From the NCBI GenBank assembly GCA_905372875.1, contig CAJPQU010000104.1:1-6821 (forward strand): a DNA stretch of 6,821 nucleotides, given 5' to 3'. Positions 1 to 6,275 of this stretch are shown here, piece by piece (position 1 is the first letter of the stretch; each line of letters opens with the position of its first letter). Position numbers and translations under genes: made by a program. The stretch comes from an uncultured Schwartzia sp. (GTDB taxonomy: Bacteria > Bacillota > Negativicutes > Selenomonadales > Selenomonadaceae). Below the pieces are notes generated by a model. The model made no database searches. It worked only from the letters and a program-made list of their open reading frames with translations, and was not told the DNA's origin.

Positions 1-71
1 ATATAAATATTGTATAACAAAAATGATTTATATGGCACGGTCTGTGAGGCAAAGTAAAGGGTGTGGGTCGT

Positions 72-98
72 TAAACAGCCAGCGCGCGGCGCTGACGC
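72..98 (+). promoter_or_regulatory. Weak sigma-28-like (flagellar/chemotaxis) promoter candidate
   Basis: A TAAA box at 72-75 is followed after exactly 15 bases by GCTGACGC at 91-98. The motility sigma factor (SigD/FliA) consensus is TAAA-N15-GCCGATAT, so the -35 part is perfect and the -10 part matches about 4 of 8 positions, including the leading GC and the central GA. Transcription would start near 105, giving a leader of about 37 bases before the chemoreceptor. Chemoreceptor genes are commonly read by this sigma factor, which is the main reason to consider it. The match is weak and the spacer is very GC-rich, so chance is a real alternative. Confidence 0.22.
80..94. repeat. Short GC-rich inverted repeat in the chemoreceptor leader
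   Basis: CAGCGC (80-85) and GCGCTG (89-94) are perfectly complementary around a 3-base centre (GCG). No T-tract follows, so it is not an intrinsic terminator of an upstream gene. It lies about 48 bases before the ATG at 142 and overlaps the candidate sigma-28-like promoter, so it could be a protein-binding site or simply GC-rich coincidence. Confidence 0.35.
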
Positions 99-141
99 AG
101 CATAGAGGCTTAGAGAATGCAGGATATATGGGGGGAGTAAA

Positions 142-2103
142 ATGAATTTACGAACGAAAATGTTGGTTTCTATCGGCGTTCCGCTTCTGGTGATTTTCCT
201 TAGCATGTCGGTGTTTGTTTACTGGGACGCCAGCACGCGGATTAAAGAAGGAACGCAGCGCGAGATGGAAGCTTCGGCGCAATTCCACGCGGAGGAAATT
301 CACCGTATCGTGGACAGCAAGACAGGGCTTCTTGACGGGTTAGTACAGGCCTGGTCAGGAGGATTCCCGGATAATGCCCGCTTTTTGCAGATCGCGGAGG
401 ATTTTGCGAAGCGGCCGGATATCGCTTATCTTTACGCCGGATTTCCTGATCGGGATTTCTTGACCAACGGCGACGGCGTCGTTCCCCGTTCAGAATTTGA
501 CGCCACCACGCGGGATTGGTATAAAAATGCGGCGGCGAAGGACGGCATCCAGATATCCGAGGTTTATGAGGATGCCTTTACGAAGAAAAAGGTGGTTACC
601 CTGAGTCGGGCCCTGAAGATAAACGGGCGTTTGACGGGGGTGGCGGCCATTGATGTGCTGTTTTCTGTCATTGAGGATAAGATCCTTTCCCTGCGGATAG
701 GCGAGCACGGAGAGGCCTTCCTGCTTGATGATCAGGGGCGCTTCATCTCCCATGCACATTTGACGATCAATGATAACATCCATGCGCAAGGAGAAGCAAA
801 AGCAAACCAGTTTTTGAGCAAGACCCCCAACTTCTTTGAAGATGATTACATGGGAACGAACTACTACTATGCCGTTCACCCGGTTGAAGGAACGGGCTGG
901 AACATCGTTCTCTTCGTACCGGAAACAGAAGTACTGGCCGATGTGGCGCATCTTAAATGGCTGATGCTCATCGGTTCCATCGTTTCCCTGGTGCTCCTGG
1001 GGAGCATCCTCTTCATGACAGCCCAGTCCATCGCCGGGCCCATTGAGAATGTCAATAAATTGGCGGCCGAGGTGGCGCAGGGGAACCTCGCCATCGAGCT
1101 TCATCCCACGGATCGGAAGGATGAAATCGGCGGCCTGCATAACAGTTTCTGCACGATGGCGGAGGGCCTCAAAAAGCTCATCTCTACCACGGTGGAAACG
1201 GCCCAGCAGTTAGCGGCGGCTTCGGAAGAGCTGACGGCTTCGGCGGATCAATCGGCACAGGGGGCGCAGCATACGGCACAGGCCATCACGAAAATCACCG
1301 GGGATACGATGGAACAGGATACGGTGGTCAATGAATCTATGGAGACGGTGGACGGCATTACCAACGCCATGAACGAGATCACCGGCAGTATCGACGACGT
1401 ATCAGCGGCGGCTCAGCGGGTGGAGACGGCTACGACGGAAGGCCAGCAAGGGCTCAACGTGGCGGTGCGGGGCATGGAAGTTTTGGACGAAAGCGCCAAG
1501 GGGGTGGCGGACGCGGTCACGGCCCTCTACGACAGCTCCAAACGCATCTCGGAGATCGTGGAAATGATCAGCAGCATCGCTGGACAGACGAACCTCTTAG
1601 CGCTTAACGCGGCCATTGAGGCAGCCCGGGCCGGGGAGCAGGGACGGGGCTTCGCTGTGGTAGCGGAAGAAGTGCGGAAATTGGCCGAACAGTCGGCGAC
1701 GTCTTCTCAGGAGATCACCACCCTGATCACCGATAACGCTAATCGCATTGAAAACACCTTCAAGGTCATGCAGGAGCAAAAAGAGCGGGTCAGTGAGGGT
1801 GTGGCGCAGGTCAATCAGGCCAGCGAAAAATTCGATCGCATCGCGGCGGTAGTGAAGGAATTGGCGGCGCGGATCGACACCATCCATCAGAGTACAGAGG
1901 GCATTAAGACGGGCAGTGAACGTATGGTGGGATCGGTGGAGGCCATCAAAAAGGTGTCGGCTTCCGTTCACAGCGAAGCGGAGAACGTGGCAGCCGTATC
2001 CGAAGAACAGGCGGCGTCCATGGAAGAGATCGCTTCCGCCAGCCAGACCTTAGCTCAGATGGCACAGGATCTGCAAAAGGGCGTGGGGCGTTTCCGGGTC
2101 TGA
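142..2103 (+). CDS. Methyl-accepting chemotaxis protein with dCache sensor, probable amino-acid receptor
   Basis: This is a transmembrane chemoreceptor of 653 residues that senses a ligand outside the membrane and controls the CheA kinase through CheW. TM1 spans about residues 8-28, the external dCache sensor about 30-270, TM2 about 273-293, HAMP about 296-348, and the methyl-accepting coiled coil runs to the C-terminus. The highly conserved hairpin tip (about 471-525) contains GQTNLLALNAAIEAARAGE, then GRGFAVVAEEVRKLAEQS. In the sensor, R124, W126, Y127, Y142, D144 and D171 match the order and spacing of the amino-acid-binding residues I recall for dCache_1AA receptors such as Pseudomonas PctA, which suggests an amino-acid ligand. 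The start is ATG after a GGGGGAG ribosome site at 131-137. No CheR-binding pentapeptide tail is present; the protein ends in VGRFRV, as many Firmicutes receptors do. It stands alone, with no che or flagellar gene adjacent and a terminator right after it. The family call is near certain; the ligand class is inferred. Confidence 0.97.
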   Translation: MNLRTKMLVSIGVPLLVIFLSMSVFVYWDASTRIKEGTQREMEASAQFHAEEIHRIVDSKTGLLDGLVQAWSGGFPDNARFLQIAEDFAKRPDIAYLYAGFPDRDFLTNGDGVVPRSEFDATTRDWYKNAAAKDGIQISEVYEDAFTKKKVVTLSRALKINGRLTGVAAIDVLFSVIEDKILSLRIGEHGEAFLLDDQGRFISHAHLTINDNIHAQGEAKANQFLSKTPNFFEDDYMGTNYYYAVHPVEGTGWNIVLFVPETEVLADVAHLKWLMLIGSIVSLVLLGSILFMTAQSIAGPIENVNKLAAEVAQGNLAIELHPTDRKDEIGGLHNSFCTMAEGLKKLISTTVETAQQLAAASEELTASADQSAQGAQHTAQAITKITGDTMEQDTVVNESMETVDGITNAMNEITGSIDDVSAAAQRVETATTEGQQGLNVAVRGMEVLDESAKGVADAVTALYDSSKRISEIVEMISSIAGQTNLLALNAAIEAARAGEQGRGFAVVAEEVRKLAEQSATSSQEITTLITDNANRIENTFKVMQEQKERVSEGVAQVNQASEKFDRIAAVVKELAARIDTIHQSTEGIKTGSERMVGSVEAIKKVSASVHSEAENVAAVSEEQAASMEEIASASQTLAQMAQDLQKGVGRFRV

Positions 2104-2127
2104 CAATAAAGGGGCGCGGACACAGAC

Positions 2128-2156
2128 AAAAAGCGGCGGGCAACCGCCGCTTTTTT
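2128..2156 (+). terminator. Strong intrinsic terminator after the chemoreceptor
   Basis: GCGGCGG (2133-2139) pairs perfectly with CCGCCGC (2144-2150) around a GCAA loop, a stable GNRA tetraloop. Six T residues follow (2151-2156), and an A-run before the stem (2128-2132) extends the pairing. It lies 25 bases after the chemoreceptor stop. Because A-runs and T-runs flank both sides, it could also stop transcription on the minus strand. Confidence 0.93.
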
Positions 2157-2183
2157 GCCCCCTGCGGGGAAGTATGATATAAT
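2155..2183 (+). promoter_or_regulatory. Extended -10 sigma-A promoter for the CNNM/CorC gene
   Basis: A perfect TATAAT (2178-2183) is preceded by TG-n (TG at 2175-2176), giving a full extended -10. A TTGCCC -35 (2155-2160, 4 of 6 consensus bases) sits 17 bases upstream, the optimal spacing. The start would be near 2190, leaving a leader of about 30 bases. The -35 box begins in the last two T residues of the preceding terminator, so one unit ends exactly where the next begins. Confidence 0.85.
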
Positions 2184-2207
2184 CTGGAAGATATTGCAGT
2201 GTTTTTT

Positions 2208-2212
2208 GGAGG
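2208..2212 (+). promoter_or_regulatory. Ribosome binding site that fixes the TTG start at 2222
   Basis: GGAGG at 2208-2212 directly abuts a TTG at 2213, which is too close to be used, and lies 9 bases before a second in-frame TTG at 2222. The spacing favours 2222 as the true start. Confidence 0.8.
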
Positions 2213-2221
2213 TTGTTTTTA

Positions 2222-3550
2222 TTGGACGCTTTTGCCGTCACCGGGAATGTTCTTCTGATCCTGTTCCTCATCGCCCTCAACGGCTTTTTTGTGGCGGCCG
2301 AGTTCACCATTGTCAAAGTGCGCTCCTCAAAATTGGAAGAGCTCATCGCCGAGGGCAGCCGTCAGGCCCGCTACGCGAAAAAACTCACCGATCACATGGA
2401 CGTTTCCCTTTCCGTGACCCAGCTGGGGATCACCCTGGCGTCTTTAGGACTCGGCTGGGTGGGGGAGCCGTTTTTGGCGGGGATTCTCCGGCCTTGGTTG
2501 GCCCTTTTGGGGATCACCGGCGCTCTGGTGGATACCATCGCCTTCACGGTGGCATTTTCCGCCATCACGGCGGCGCATATTATTTTGGGAGAGCTGGCGC
2601 CGAAGAACCTGTCCATTCAGAATCCCTTGAAGATTCTTTTGACCATCGCTCCGCCCCTCCTTTTCTTCCAGCGCCTTACTTATCCTTTCGTCTGGGCGCT
2701 CAATCATGTGGCGAACTGGACGATTCGTCTCTTTGGCTTTCGAGTGGCCGCCGAAACAGAAGCTGCGCACTCTGAGGAAGAGATTCGGATTCTCATGGCG
2801 GAGAGCCGCCGACAGGGCTATATTGATAAGACGGAGTACGATTTCGTGGATAATGTCTTTGATTTTTCCGATAAAGAAGTTCGGGATATCATGACGCCTC
2901 GCACGGATATGGTCTGTCTGTATCTGGAAAACAGCGCCGAAAAAAATATTCACATCGCTTTGGAAGAGCGCATGACCCGCTACCCCCTCTGTCGGGAAGA
3001 CAAGGATAACATCGTGGGCTTCATTCATATCAAGGATCTCTTGGATCCCCTCTGCCAGGGCCGCCAGCCGAATCTGCGGCGCATGGCCCGGCGAGTGCTG
3101 GTAGTGCCGGAAACGATGGCGGTGAGCCGTCTTTTGAAAACGATGCAGCAAAAGCGCGCCCAGCTGGCCATTGTGGTGGACGAATACGGCGGCACGGCGG
3201 GGATGGCGACCATTGAAGATGTGGTGGAAGAGATCGTGGGGGACATCCAGGACGAGTTTGATCAGGAGCGTCCCGTGGTGGAGCGGCGGGGGCCGCGCCT
3301 CTATTCTGTGGATGCCAAGCTTCTCTTAGACGAAGTCAATGATATCTTGGAGCTTCATCTGGAAGCGGAAAACGTGGAGACCATCGGGGGATGGCTCTAT
3401 GCCCATGTGGATTCGCCGCCTCGCGTCGGACAGCGCATGTCTCAGGACGGGAACGCTTTTTTCGTGGAGGAAACGGAAAATCTTCGCATCACGCGGGTCC
3501 TCATCAAACTGGCCCGGGAGCTGCAAGAGGAGCATGAGGAAATCCAATGA
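2222..3550 (+). CDS. CNNM/CorC (hemolysin C-like) family membrane protein, probable Mg2+/divalent cation exporter
   Basis: This protein of 442 residues has the standard layout of bacterial CNNM/CorB-type transporters. A membrane CNNM (DUF21) domain occupies about residues 5-180, with hydrophobic segments near 7-28, 65-98, 104-124 and 137-160. A pair of CBS domains follows at about 220-345, then a CorC_HlyC domain at about 355-435. Hallmarks are GITLASLGLGWVGEP (69-83), the GELAPK motif (123-128) in the transmembrane core, IMTPRTDM (223-230) opening the first CBS, and DEYGGTAGM (320-328) followed by an acidic stretch in the second CBS. Relatives such as Staphylococcus MpfA and archaeal CorB export Mg2+ or protect against excess of it, with CBS domains that bind ATP-Mg; older annotations call them hemolysins. 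The start is TTG at 2222, chosen from the ribosome site spacing; an in-frame TTG at 2213 would add three residues. It has its own promoter and appears to be a one-gene unit. The exact ion cannot be told from sequence alone. Confidence 0.95.
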   Translation: MDAFAVTGNVLLILFLIALNGFFVAAEFTIVKVRSSKLEELIAEGSRQARYAKKLTDHMDVSLSVTQLGITLASLGLGWVGEPFLAGILRPWLALLGITGALVDTIAFTVAFSAITAAHIILGELAPKNLSIQNPLKILLTIAPPLLFFQRLTYPFVWALNHVANWTIRLFGFRVAAETEAAHSEEEIRILMAESRRQGYIDKTEYDFVDNVFDFSDKEVRDIMTPRTDMVCLYLENSAEKNIHIALEERMTRYPLCREDKDNIVGFIHIKDLLDPLCQGRQPNLRRMARRVLVVPETMAVSRLLKTMQQKRAQLAIVVDEYGGTAGMATIEDVVEEIVGDIQDEFDQERPVVERRGPRLYSVDAKLLLDEVNDILELHLEAENVETIGGWLYAHVDSPPRVGQRMSQDGNAFFVEETENLRITRVLIKLARELQEEHEEIQ

Positions 3551-3563
3551 AAGCGGCGTAGGT

Positions 3564-3591
3564 TTGGTGAAGGGATATCTCCCTTTATGAT
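3564..3591 (+). promoter_or_regulatory. Possible promoter with an inverted repeat filling its spacer
   Basis: TTGGTG (3564-3569) and TATGAT (3586-3591) are 16 bases apart and match the sigma-A -35 and -10 boxes at 3 and 5 of 6 positions. The spacer 3570-3585 is itself an inverted repeat: AAGGGA and TCCCTT around TATC. This could be the promoter of the glyoxalase-hexokinase-transporter unit with an operator in its spacer. Alternatively the hairpin may be a weak terminator for the CNNM/CorC gene, although only three T residues follow the stem. The stretch 3592-3635 shows nothing else clear. Confidence 0.35.
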
Positions 3592-3649
3592 CCACGGCGC
3601 GGCACGATAAGATACAAGTGATTAGGGATGCGCGTAGGGAGGTATCGGT

Positions 3650-4027
3650 ATGCGGTTTTCTTTCGTTCACAACAGTATTCACGTGTTAGATCTTGACCGT
3701 TCCTTGGCATTTTACGCGGAAGCCCTGGGATTACGAGAGGTTCGCCGGCGGGAGATTCGTGGCAAAACTTTCGTTTATTTAAGTGACGGACACTCGGGGC
3801 AGGAACTGGAGATGATCCACGTCACGGACCGAACCGCGCCTTATGATTTAGGAGAAAACGAGTTTCATTTGGCCTTCTCTGTCGACAATTTTGCGGCGGC
3901 TCATATGCTTCACGAACAAATGCAGTGCGTCTGCCATGAAAATCCCGAGCAGGAGATTTATTTCATCAGTGATCCTGACGGTTATTGGGTGGAGATCCTG
4001 CCGTCGGACCATACCAGCCTGCGCTGA
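3650..4027 (+). CDS. Glyoxalase I-like VOC family protein
   Basis: A 125-residue cytoplasmic protein of the vicinal oxygen chelate fold, most like bacterial lactoylglutathione lyase (GlxI, about 135 residues in E. coli). Aligning by eye to E. coli GlxI, whose Ni2+ ligands are H5, E56, H74 and E122, gives H7, E54, H73 and E115 here, so all four metal ligands are present. Other matches are DLDRSLAFY (14-22), HLAFSVDN (73-80) and ISDPDGYWVEIL (106-117). Glyoxalase I isomerises the thiol hemiacetal of methylglyoxal, detoxifying a by-product of sugar catabolism. VOC proteins also include epimerases, dioxygenases and thiol transferases, so the substrate is not proven, and many Firmicutes use a thiol other than glutathione. 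AGGGAGG (3636-3642) lies 7 bases before the ATG. The hexokinase gene begins 12 bases after the stop, implying co-transcription, and the pairing fits methylglyoxal protection during sugar use. Confidence 0.88.
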   Translation: MRFSFVHNSIHVLDLDRSLAFYAEALGLREVRRREIRGKTFVYLSDGHSGQELEMIHVTDRTAPYDLGENEFHLAFSVDNFAAAHMLHEQMQCVCHENPEQEIYFISDPDGYWVEILPSDHTSLR

Positions 4028-4039
4028 CTGGAGCGAGCC

Positions 4040-5314
4040 ATGGGTTGGGACGAGGAAAAAGCGGAGCGCGCCCAGGCCGCGTTTGCTTTGCCGCGGCGGG
4101 AGATGGACGCGGCGGCGAGAAGTTTTCAAGGAGAGATCGGACAAGGTCTTGCAGGGAAAGAAAGCTCGCTTAAATTTTTGCCAGCTTACGTCGGCCTTCC
4201 CACGGGGGAAGAGACCGGCGAATTTTTGACCGTAGATTTCGGCGGCACCAATGTCCGGGCAGCGAAGGTCCGTCTCTTAGGAGGAGGCCGCTACGAAGTG
4301 ACGGCCCGGGCGGAAAAACCTCTGTGCCTTTTGGGAACGTATGATTTCACGGGAAAAGATACCTCCGCCGCAAAACTTTTTGGCGTTTTGGCTGATTTGG
4401 TGATCAAGGCGGCGGGGGGCGATAAAGAGAAAGTGTACCGGTTGGGACATACCTTCTCTTTTCCTTCCGAGCAGGCGACACTGGCAGATGCGCGGCTCAT
4501 TCAGTGGACGAAAGAATTTGCCGTCAGCGGTGTAGAAGGGGAATTGGTGAATGCGCTTCTTTCTGAGGCGTTGGCGGTGCGAGGGTTTCACAATATTCGT
4601 CCCGTATCGGTGATCAATGATACGGTGGGCGTTCTTTTGGCGGCTGCCTACCAGATGCCGGGGACTTTTATTGGTGCTATCTACGCTACGGGATATAATA
4701 CCTGCTATCATGAAACTTTTGAAGGAAACCGCCGGGCGACCATTTTGAATCTGGAATCCGGCGGTTTTGTTCACGTGGCGCAAAATGATTATGACCGTCA
4801 TCTGGATGAGGAGTCGGAAAAGCCTGGGGCGCAACGCTTAGAAAAAATGACATCGGGGCGTTATTTGGGCGAGCTGTATGCGCTCGCGCTGGCGGATATT
4901 TTGGCCTTGGAAAAACCGCCGCCGTTTAGTGCCGTCGAATTAGCCGCTGTGGTTTCCGGGGAAAGGGAGGCCCTGGAAAAGATGGCGGCTCTTTCTGGAA
5001 CGTCTTTAACGCCGCGGGCTACGGCGCAGGCGGTGGGGCTGGCAGCAGCGATTGCCGGACGGTCGGCGGGACTGGTGGCGGCTTCTTTTGCCGGTATCCT
5101 GCGCCATCGGGCGGCGGAACACATGCCGTCTTCTCGCTGCATCGCGGTAGAGGGCGCTCTGTATGAGAAATTTCCTGGCCTTTCTGTGACCGTCTCTCGG
5201 GCGCTGACGATTTTTTTGCAAGGGAGCGGCATTACACCGCCGTCGGTCTGCCTCGTGCGCGGCGGGGCGACCATCGGCGCAGCTCTTTCCGCGGCGATGG
5301 CAGAGGAGGCGTGA
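4040..5314 (+). CDS. Eukaryote-type hexokinase (Hexokinase_1/Hexokinase_2 domains)
   Basis: This predicted ATP-dependent hexose kinase has 424 residues. It resembles the 50-kDa hexokinases and glucokinases of animals and yeast, not the shorter bacterial Glk or ROK enzymes of about 300-320 residues. FLPAYVGLPTG (46-56) and the phosphate-1 loop DFGGTNVR (66-73) open the small domain. Sugar contacts follow in order: HTFSFPSEQ (137-145; S140), QWTKEF (155-160; T157, K158), VINDTVG (191-197; N193 and catalytic D194), ATGYNTCYHE (216-225; T217, N220), NLESGGF (237-243; E239) and LEKMTSGRYLGEL (267-279; E268). VEGALYEKFPG (370-380) and RGGATIGAAL (407-416) are the nucleotide-side motifs. All residues equivalent to the human glucokinase sugar contacts (S151, T168, K169, N204, D205, N231, E256, E290) are kept. 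Unusual changes are W to S in the NTEWGAF-equivalent motif and G to A in GTGxN. The N-terminus aligns with family helix 1, supporting the ATG at 4040, which follows TGGAG at 4029-4033 by 6 bases. Expected role: glucose or another hexose to the 6-phosphate in the cytoplasm. Sugar preference is unknown. Confidence 0.93.
   Translation: MGWDEEKAERAQAAFALPRREMDAAARSFQGEIGQGLAGKESSLKFLPAYVGLPTGEETGEFLTVDFGGTNVRAAKVRLLGGGRYEVTARAEKPLCLLGTYDFTGKDTSAAKLFGVLADLVIKAAGGDKEKVYRLGHTFSFPSEQATLADARLIQWTKEFAVSGVEGELVNALLSEALAVRGFHNIRPVSVINDTVGVLLAAAYQMPGTFIGAIYATGYNTCYHETFEGNRRATILNLESGGFVHVAQNDYDRHLDEESEKPGAQRLEKMTSGRYLGELYALALADILALEKPPPFSAVELAAVVSGEREALEKMAALSGTSLTPRATAQAVGLAAAIAGRSAGLVAASFAGILRHRAAEHMPSSRCIAVEGALYEKFPGLSVTVSRALTIFLQGSGITPPSVCLVRGGATIGAALSAAMAEEA
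5303..5309 (+). promoter_or_regulatory. Ribosome binding site inside the hexokinase 3' end that sets the transporter start
   Basis: GAGGAGG at 5303-5309 lies within the last codons of the hexokinase gene. A GTG at 5311 is only 1 base away and would overlap the TGA stop (5312-5314). The in-frame GTG at 5317 is 7 bases away, an ideal distance, so 5317 is preferred. Either way translation is likely coupled to the hexokinase gene. Confidence 0.75.
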
Positions 5315-5316
5315 GG

Positions 5317-6216
5317 GTGGATTCTTCGCGGTGGCTTTCCCCGCGCGGGAAGGGGATCGTGTATGCGCTTTTGGGCGGAAGCCTGTGGGGCGTTGGCGGC
5401 GTGGCCGGGGAATACCTTCTGATGGAGCGGGGGGTATCGGCGGCGTGGCTCACCGCCACCCGACTTCTCCTCGGCGGATTTCTTCTTTTAGCGGTAGAGG
5501 CTCTTCGAAAACGGCGTCTGCTTTTTTCCGTTTGGCAGGAACCGGGTCTTTGTCAAAGCCTCTTTCTTTTTGGGATCTTGGGGATGTTGGCCACCCAGTA
5601 TTGCTATTTTGCTGCCATCAAGGCCAGTAATGCGCCGACGGCTACTATCCTGCAATTCTTGAATCCCATCCTCATCCTTGGCTGGTACTGGCTGAGTGAG
5701 CGGCGTTGGCCGCGGGGGCGGGAACTCTTATGTATTTTGGGTGCACTCGTAGGGACACTTTGCCTCGTCACCCGGGGCAATTTTGGGACGTTGGCGGTTT
5801 CGGGGGCGGCGCTTTTTTGGGGCCTCTTGTCGGCGGGGGCGGCGGCGGTTTACACGATTCAGCCGCGGCACATGATCACGCACCATGGTACGCCGCTGAT
5901 CGTCGGCTGGGGCATGATGGTGGGAGGCCTATGCTTTTTGCCGCTGGCGCGGCCCTGGGGGGAAGCTGTGCCGGGGGATATCGTCTTTGGGGGCGCGTAC
6001 ACATTCGTCATTATTTTTGGGACGGTGCTGTCCTTTTCTTTGTACTTAATGAGTACCACCTACATCGCGCCGGCGGAGACCAGCCTCTTAGGCGCGGTGG
6101 AGCCGGTGGTATCGGTGCTGTTTTCCCTGTGGCTCTTTTCGTTCCTCTTGAACGGGTGGGAACTTTTTGGCATGGCGCTCATCTTGGGCACCGTGATCGT
6201 GGTGACGCGGGGATAG
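5317..6216 (+). CDS. EamA-family (DMT superfamily) ten-helix membrane transporter
   Basis: A 299-residue integral membrane protein with two EamA repeats, about residues 14-151 and 162-297. Ten hydrophobic segments are visible near 14-34, 43-61, 80-98, 106-126, 136-152, 162-180, 194-211, 222-243, 256-275 and 281-297. This is the usual DMT-superfamily size and topology. Family signs include the polar end of the first repeat at SERRWPRGREL (127-137) and the conserved APAETSLLGAVEPVVSVLF (251-269) in the second. EamA carriers move small metabolites such as amino acids, nucleosides or sugars and are often exporters; the substrate cannot be read from sequence. GTG at 5317 is chosen over GTG at 5311 because of ribosome site spacing. 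Only 2 bases separate it from the hexokinase stop, so it is almost certainly co-translated with the kinase. That makes a hexose or related metabolite a reasonable candidate, particularly since GlcU-type glucose carriers belong to the same superfamily, though to a different family. Confidence 0.92.
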   Translation: MDSSRWLSPRGKGIVYALLGGSLWGVGGVAGEYLLMERGVSAAWLTATRLLLGGFLLLAVEALRKRRLLFSVWQEPGLCQSLFLFGILGMLATQYCYFAAIKASNAPTATILQFLNPILILGWYWLSERRWPRGRELLCILGALVGTLCLVTRGNFGTLAVSGAALFWGLLSAGAAAVYTIQPRHMITHHGTPLIVGWGMMVGGLCFLPLARPWGEAVPGDIVFGGAYTFVIIFGTVLSFSLYLMSTTYIAPAETSLLGAVEPVVSVLFSLWLFSFLLNGWELFGMALILGTVIVVTRG

Positions 6217-6255
6217 AGAGTGTGAGAGTGAGATTCCGTTTGCCGGAGACGGCGG

Positions 6256-6275
6256 GCAGGGTTTCAACTGCTTTT
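6256..6275 (+). terminator. Very weak terminator-like hairpin after the transporter
   Basis: GCAG (6256-6259) pairs with CTGC (6268-6271) and is followed by TTTT (6272-6275). The stem is only 4 base pairs with an 8-base loop, so termination would be inefficient. It is the best candidate in the 182-base gap between the transporter and pyrH, and read-through into pyrH is possible. Confidence 0.2.

Noticed and set aside
13..18. TATAAC as a -10 box at the window's left end
   Set aside because: A matching -35 would lie outside the window, and the implied start would leave a leader of over 115 bases, so there is no way to support it here.
490..1140. Minus-strand open frame of 216 codons opposite the chemoreceptor
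   Set aside because: It lies wholly inside the well-supported sensor, TM2 and HAMP coding sequence, has no recognisable domain, and is the kind of frame GC-rich coding DNA produces by chance.
2155..2775. Plus-strand open frame of 206 codons overlapping the start of the CNNM/CorC gene
   Set aside because: It begins in the terminator/promoter junction, and its product is rich in Arg, Gly, His and Ser with no family pattern; the overlapping frame holds the CNNM domain motifs.
2444..3151. Minus-strand open frame of 235 codons
   Set aside because: It is opposite the CNNM and CBS coding sequence and shows no domain motifs, so it is a shadow frame.
4277..4834. Minus-strand open frame of 185 codons opposite the hexokinase
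   Set aside because: The hexokinase frame carries dense family motifs across the same stretch; the antisense product resembles nothing I recognise.
6242..6253. GCCG-GAGA-CGGC hairpin after the transporter as a terminator
   Set aside because: The stem is only 4 base pairs and no T-run follows; the sequence after it is G-rich.
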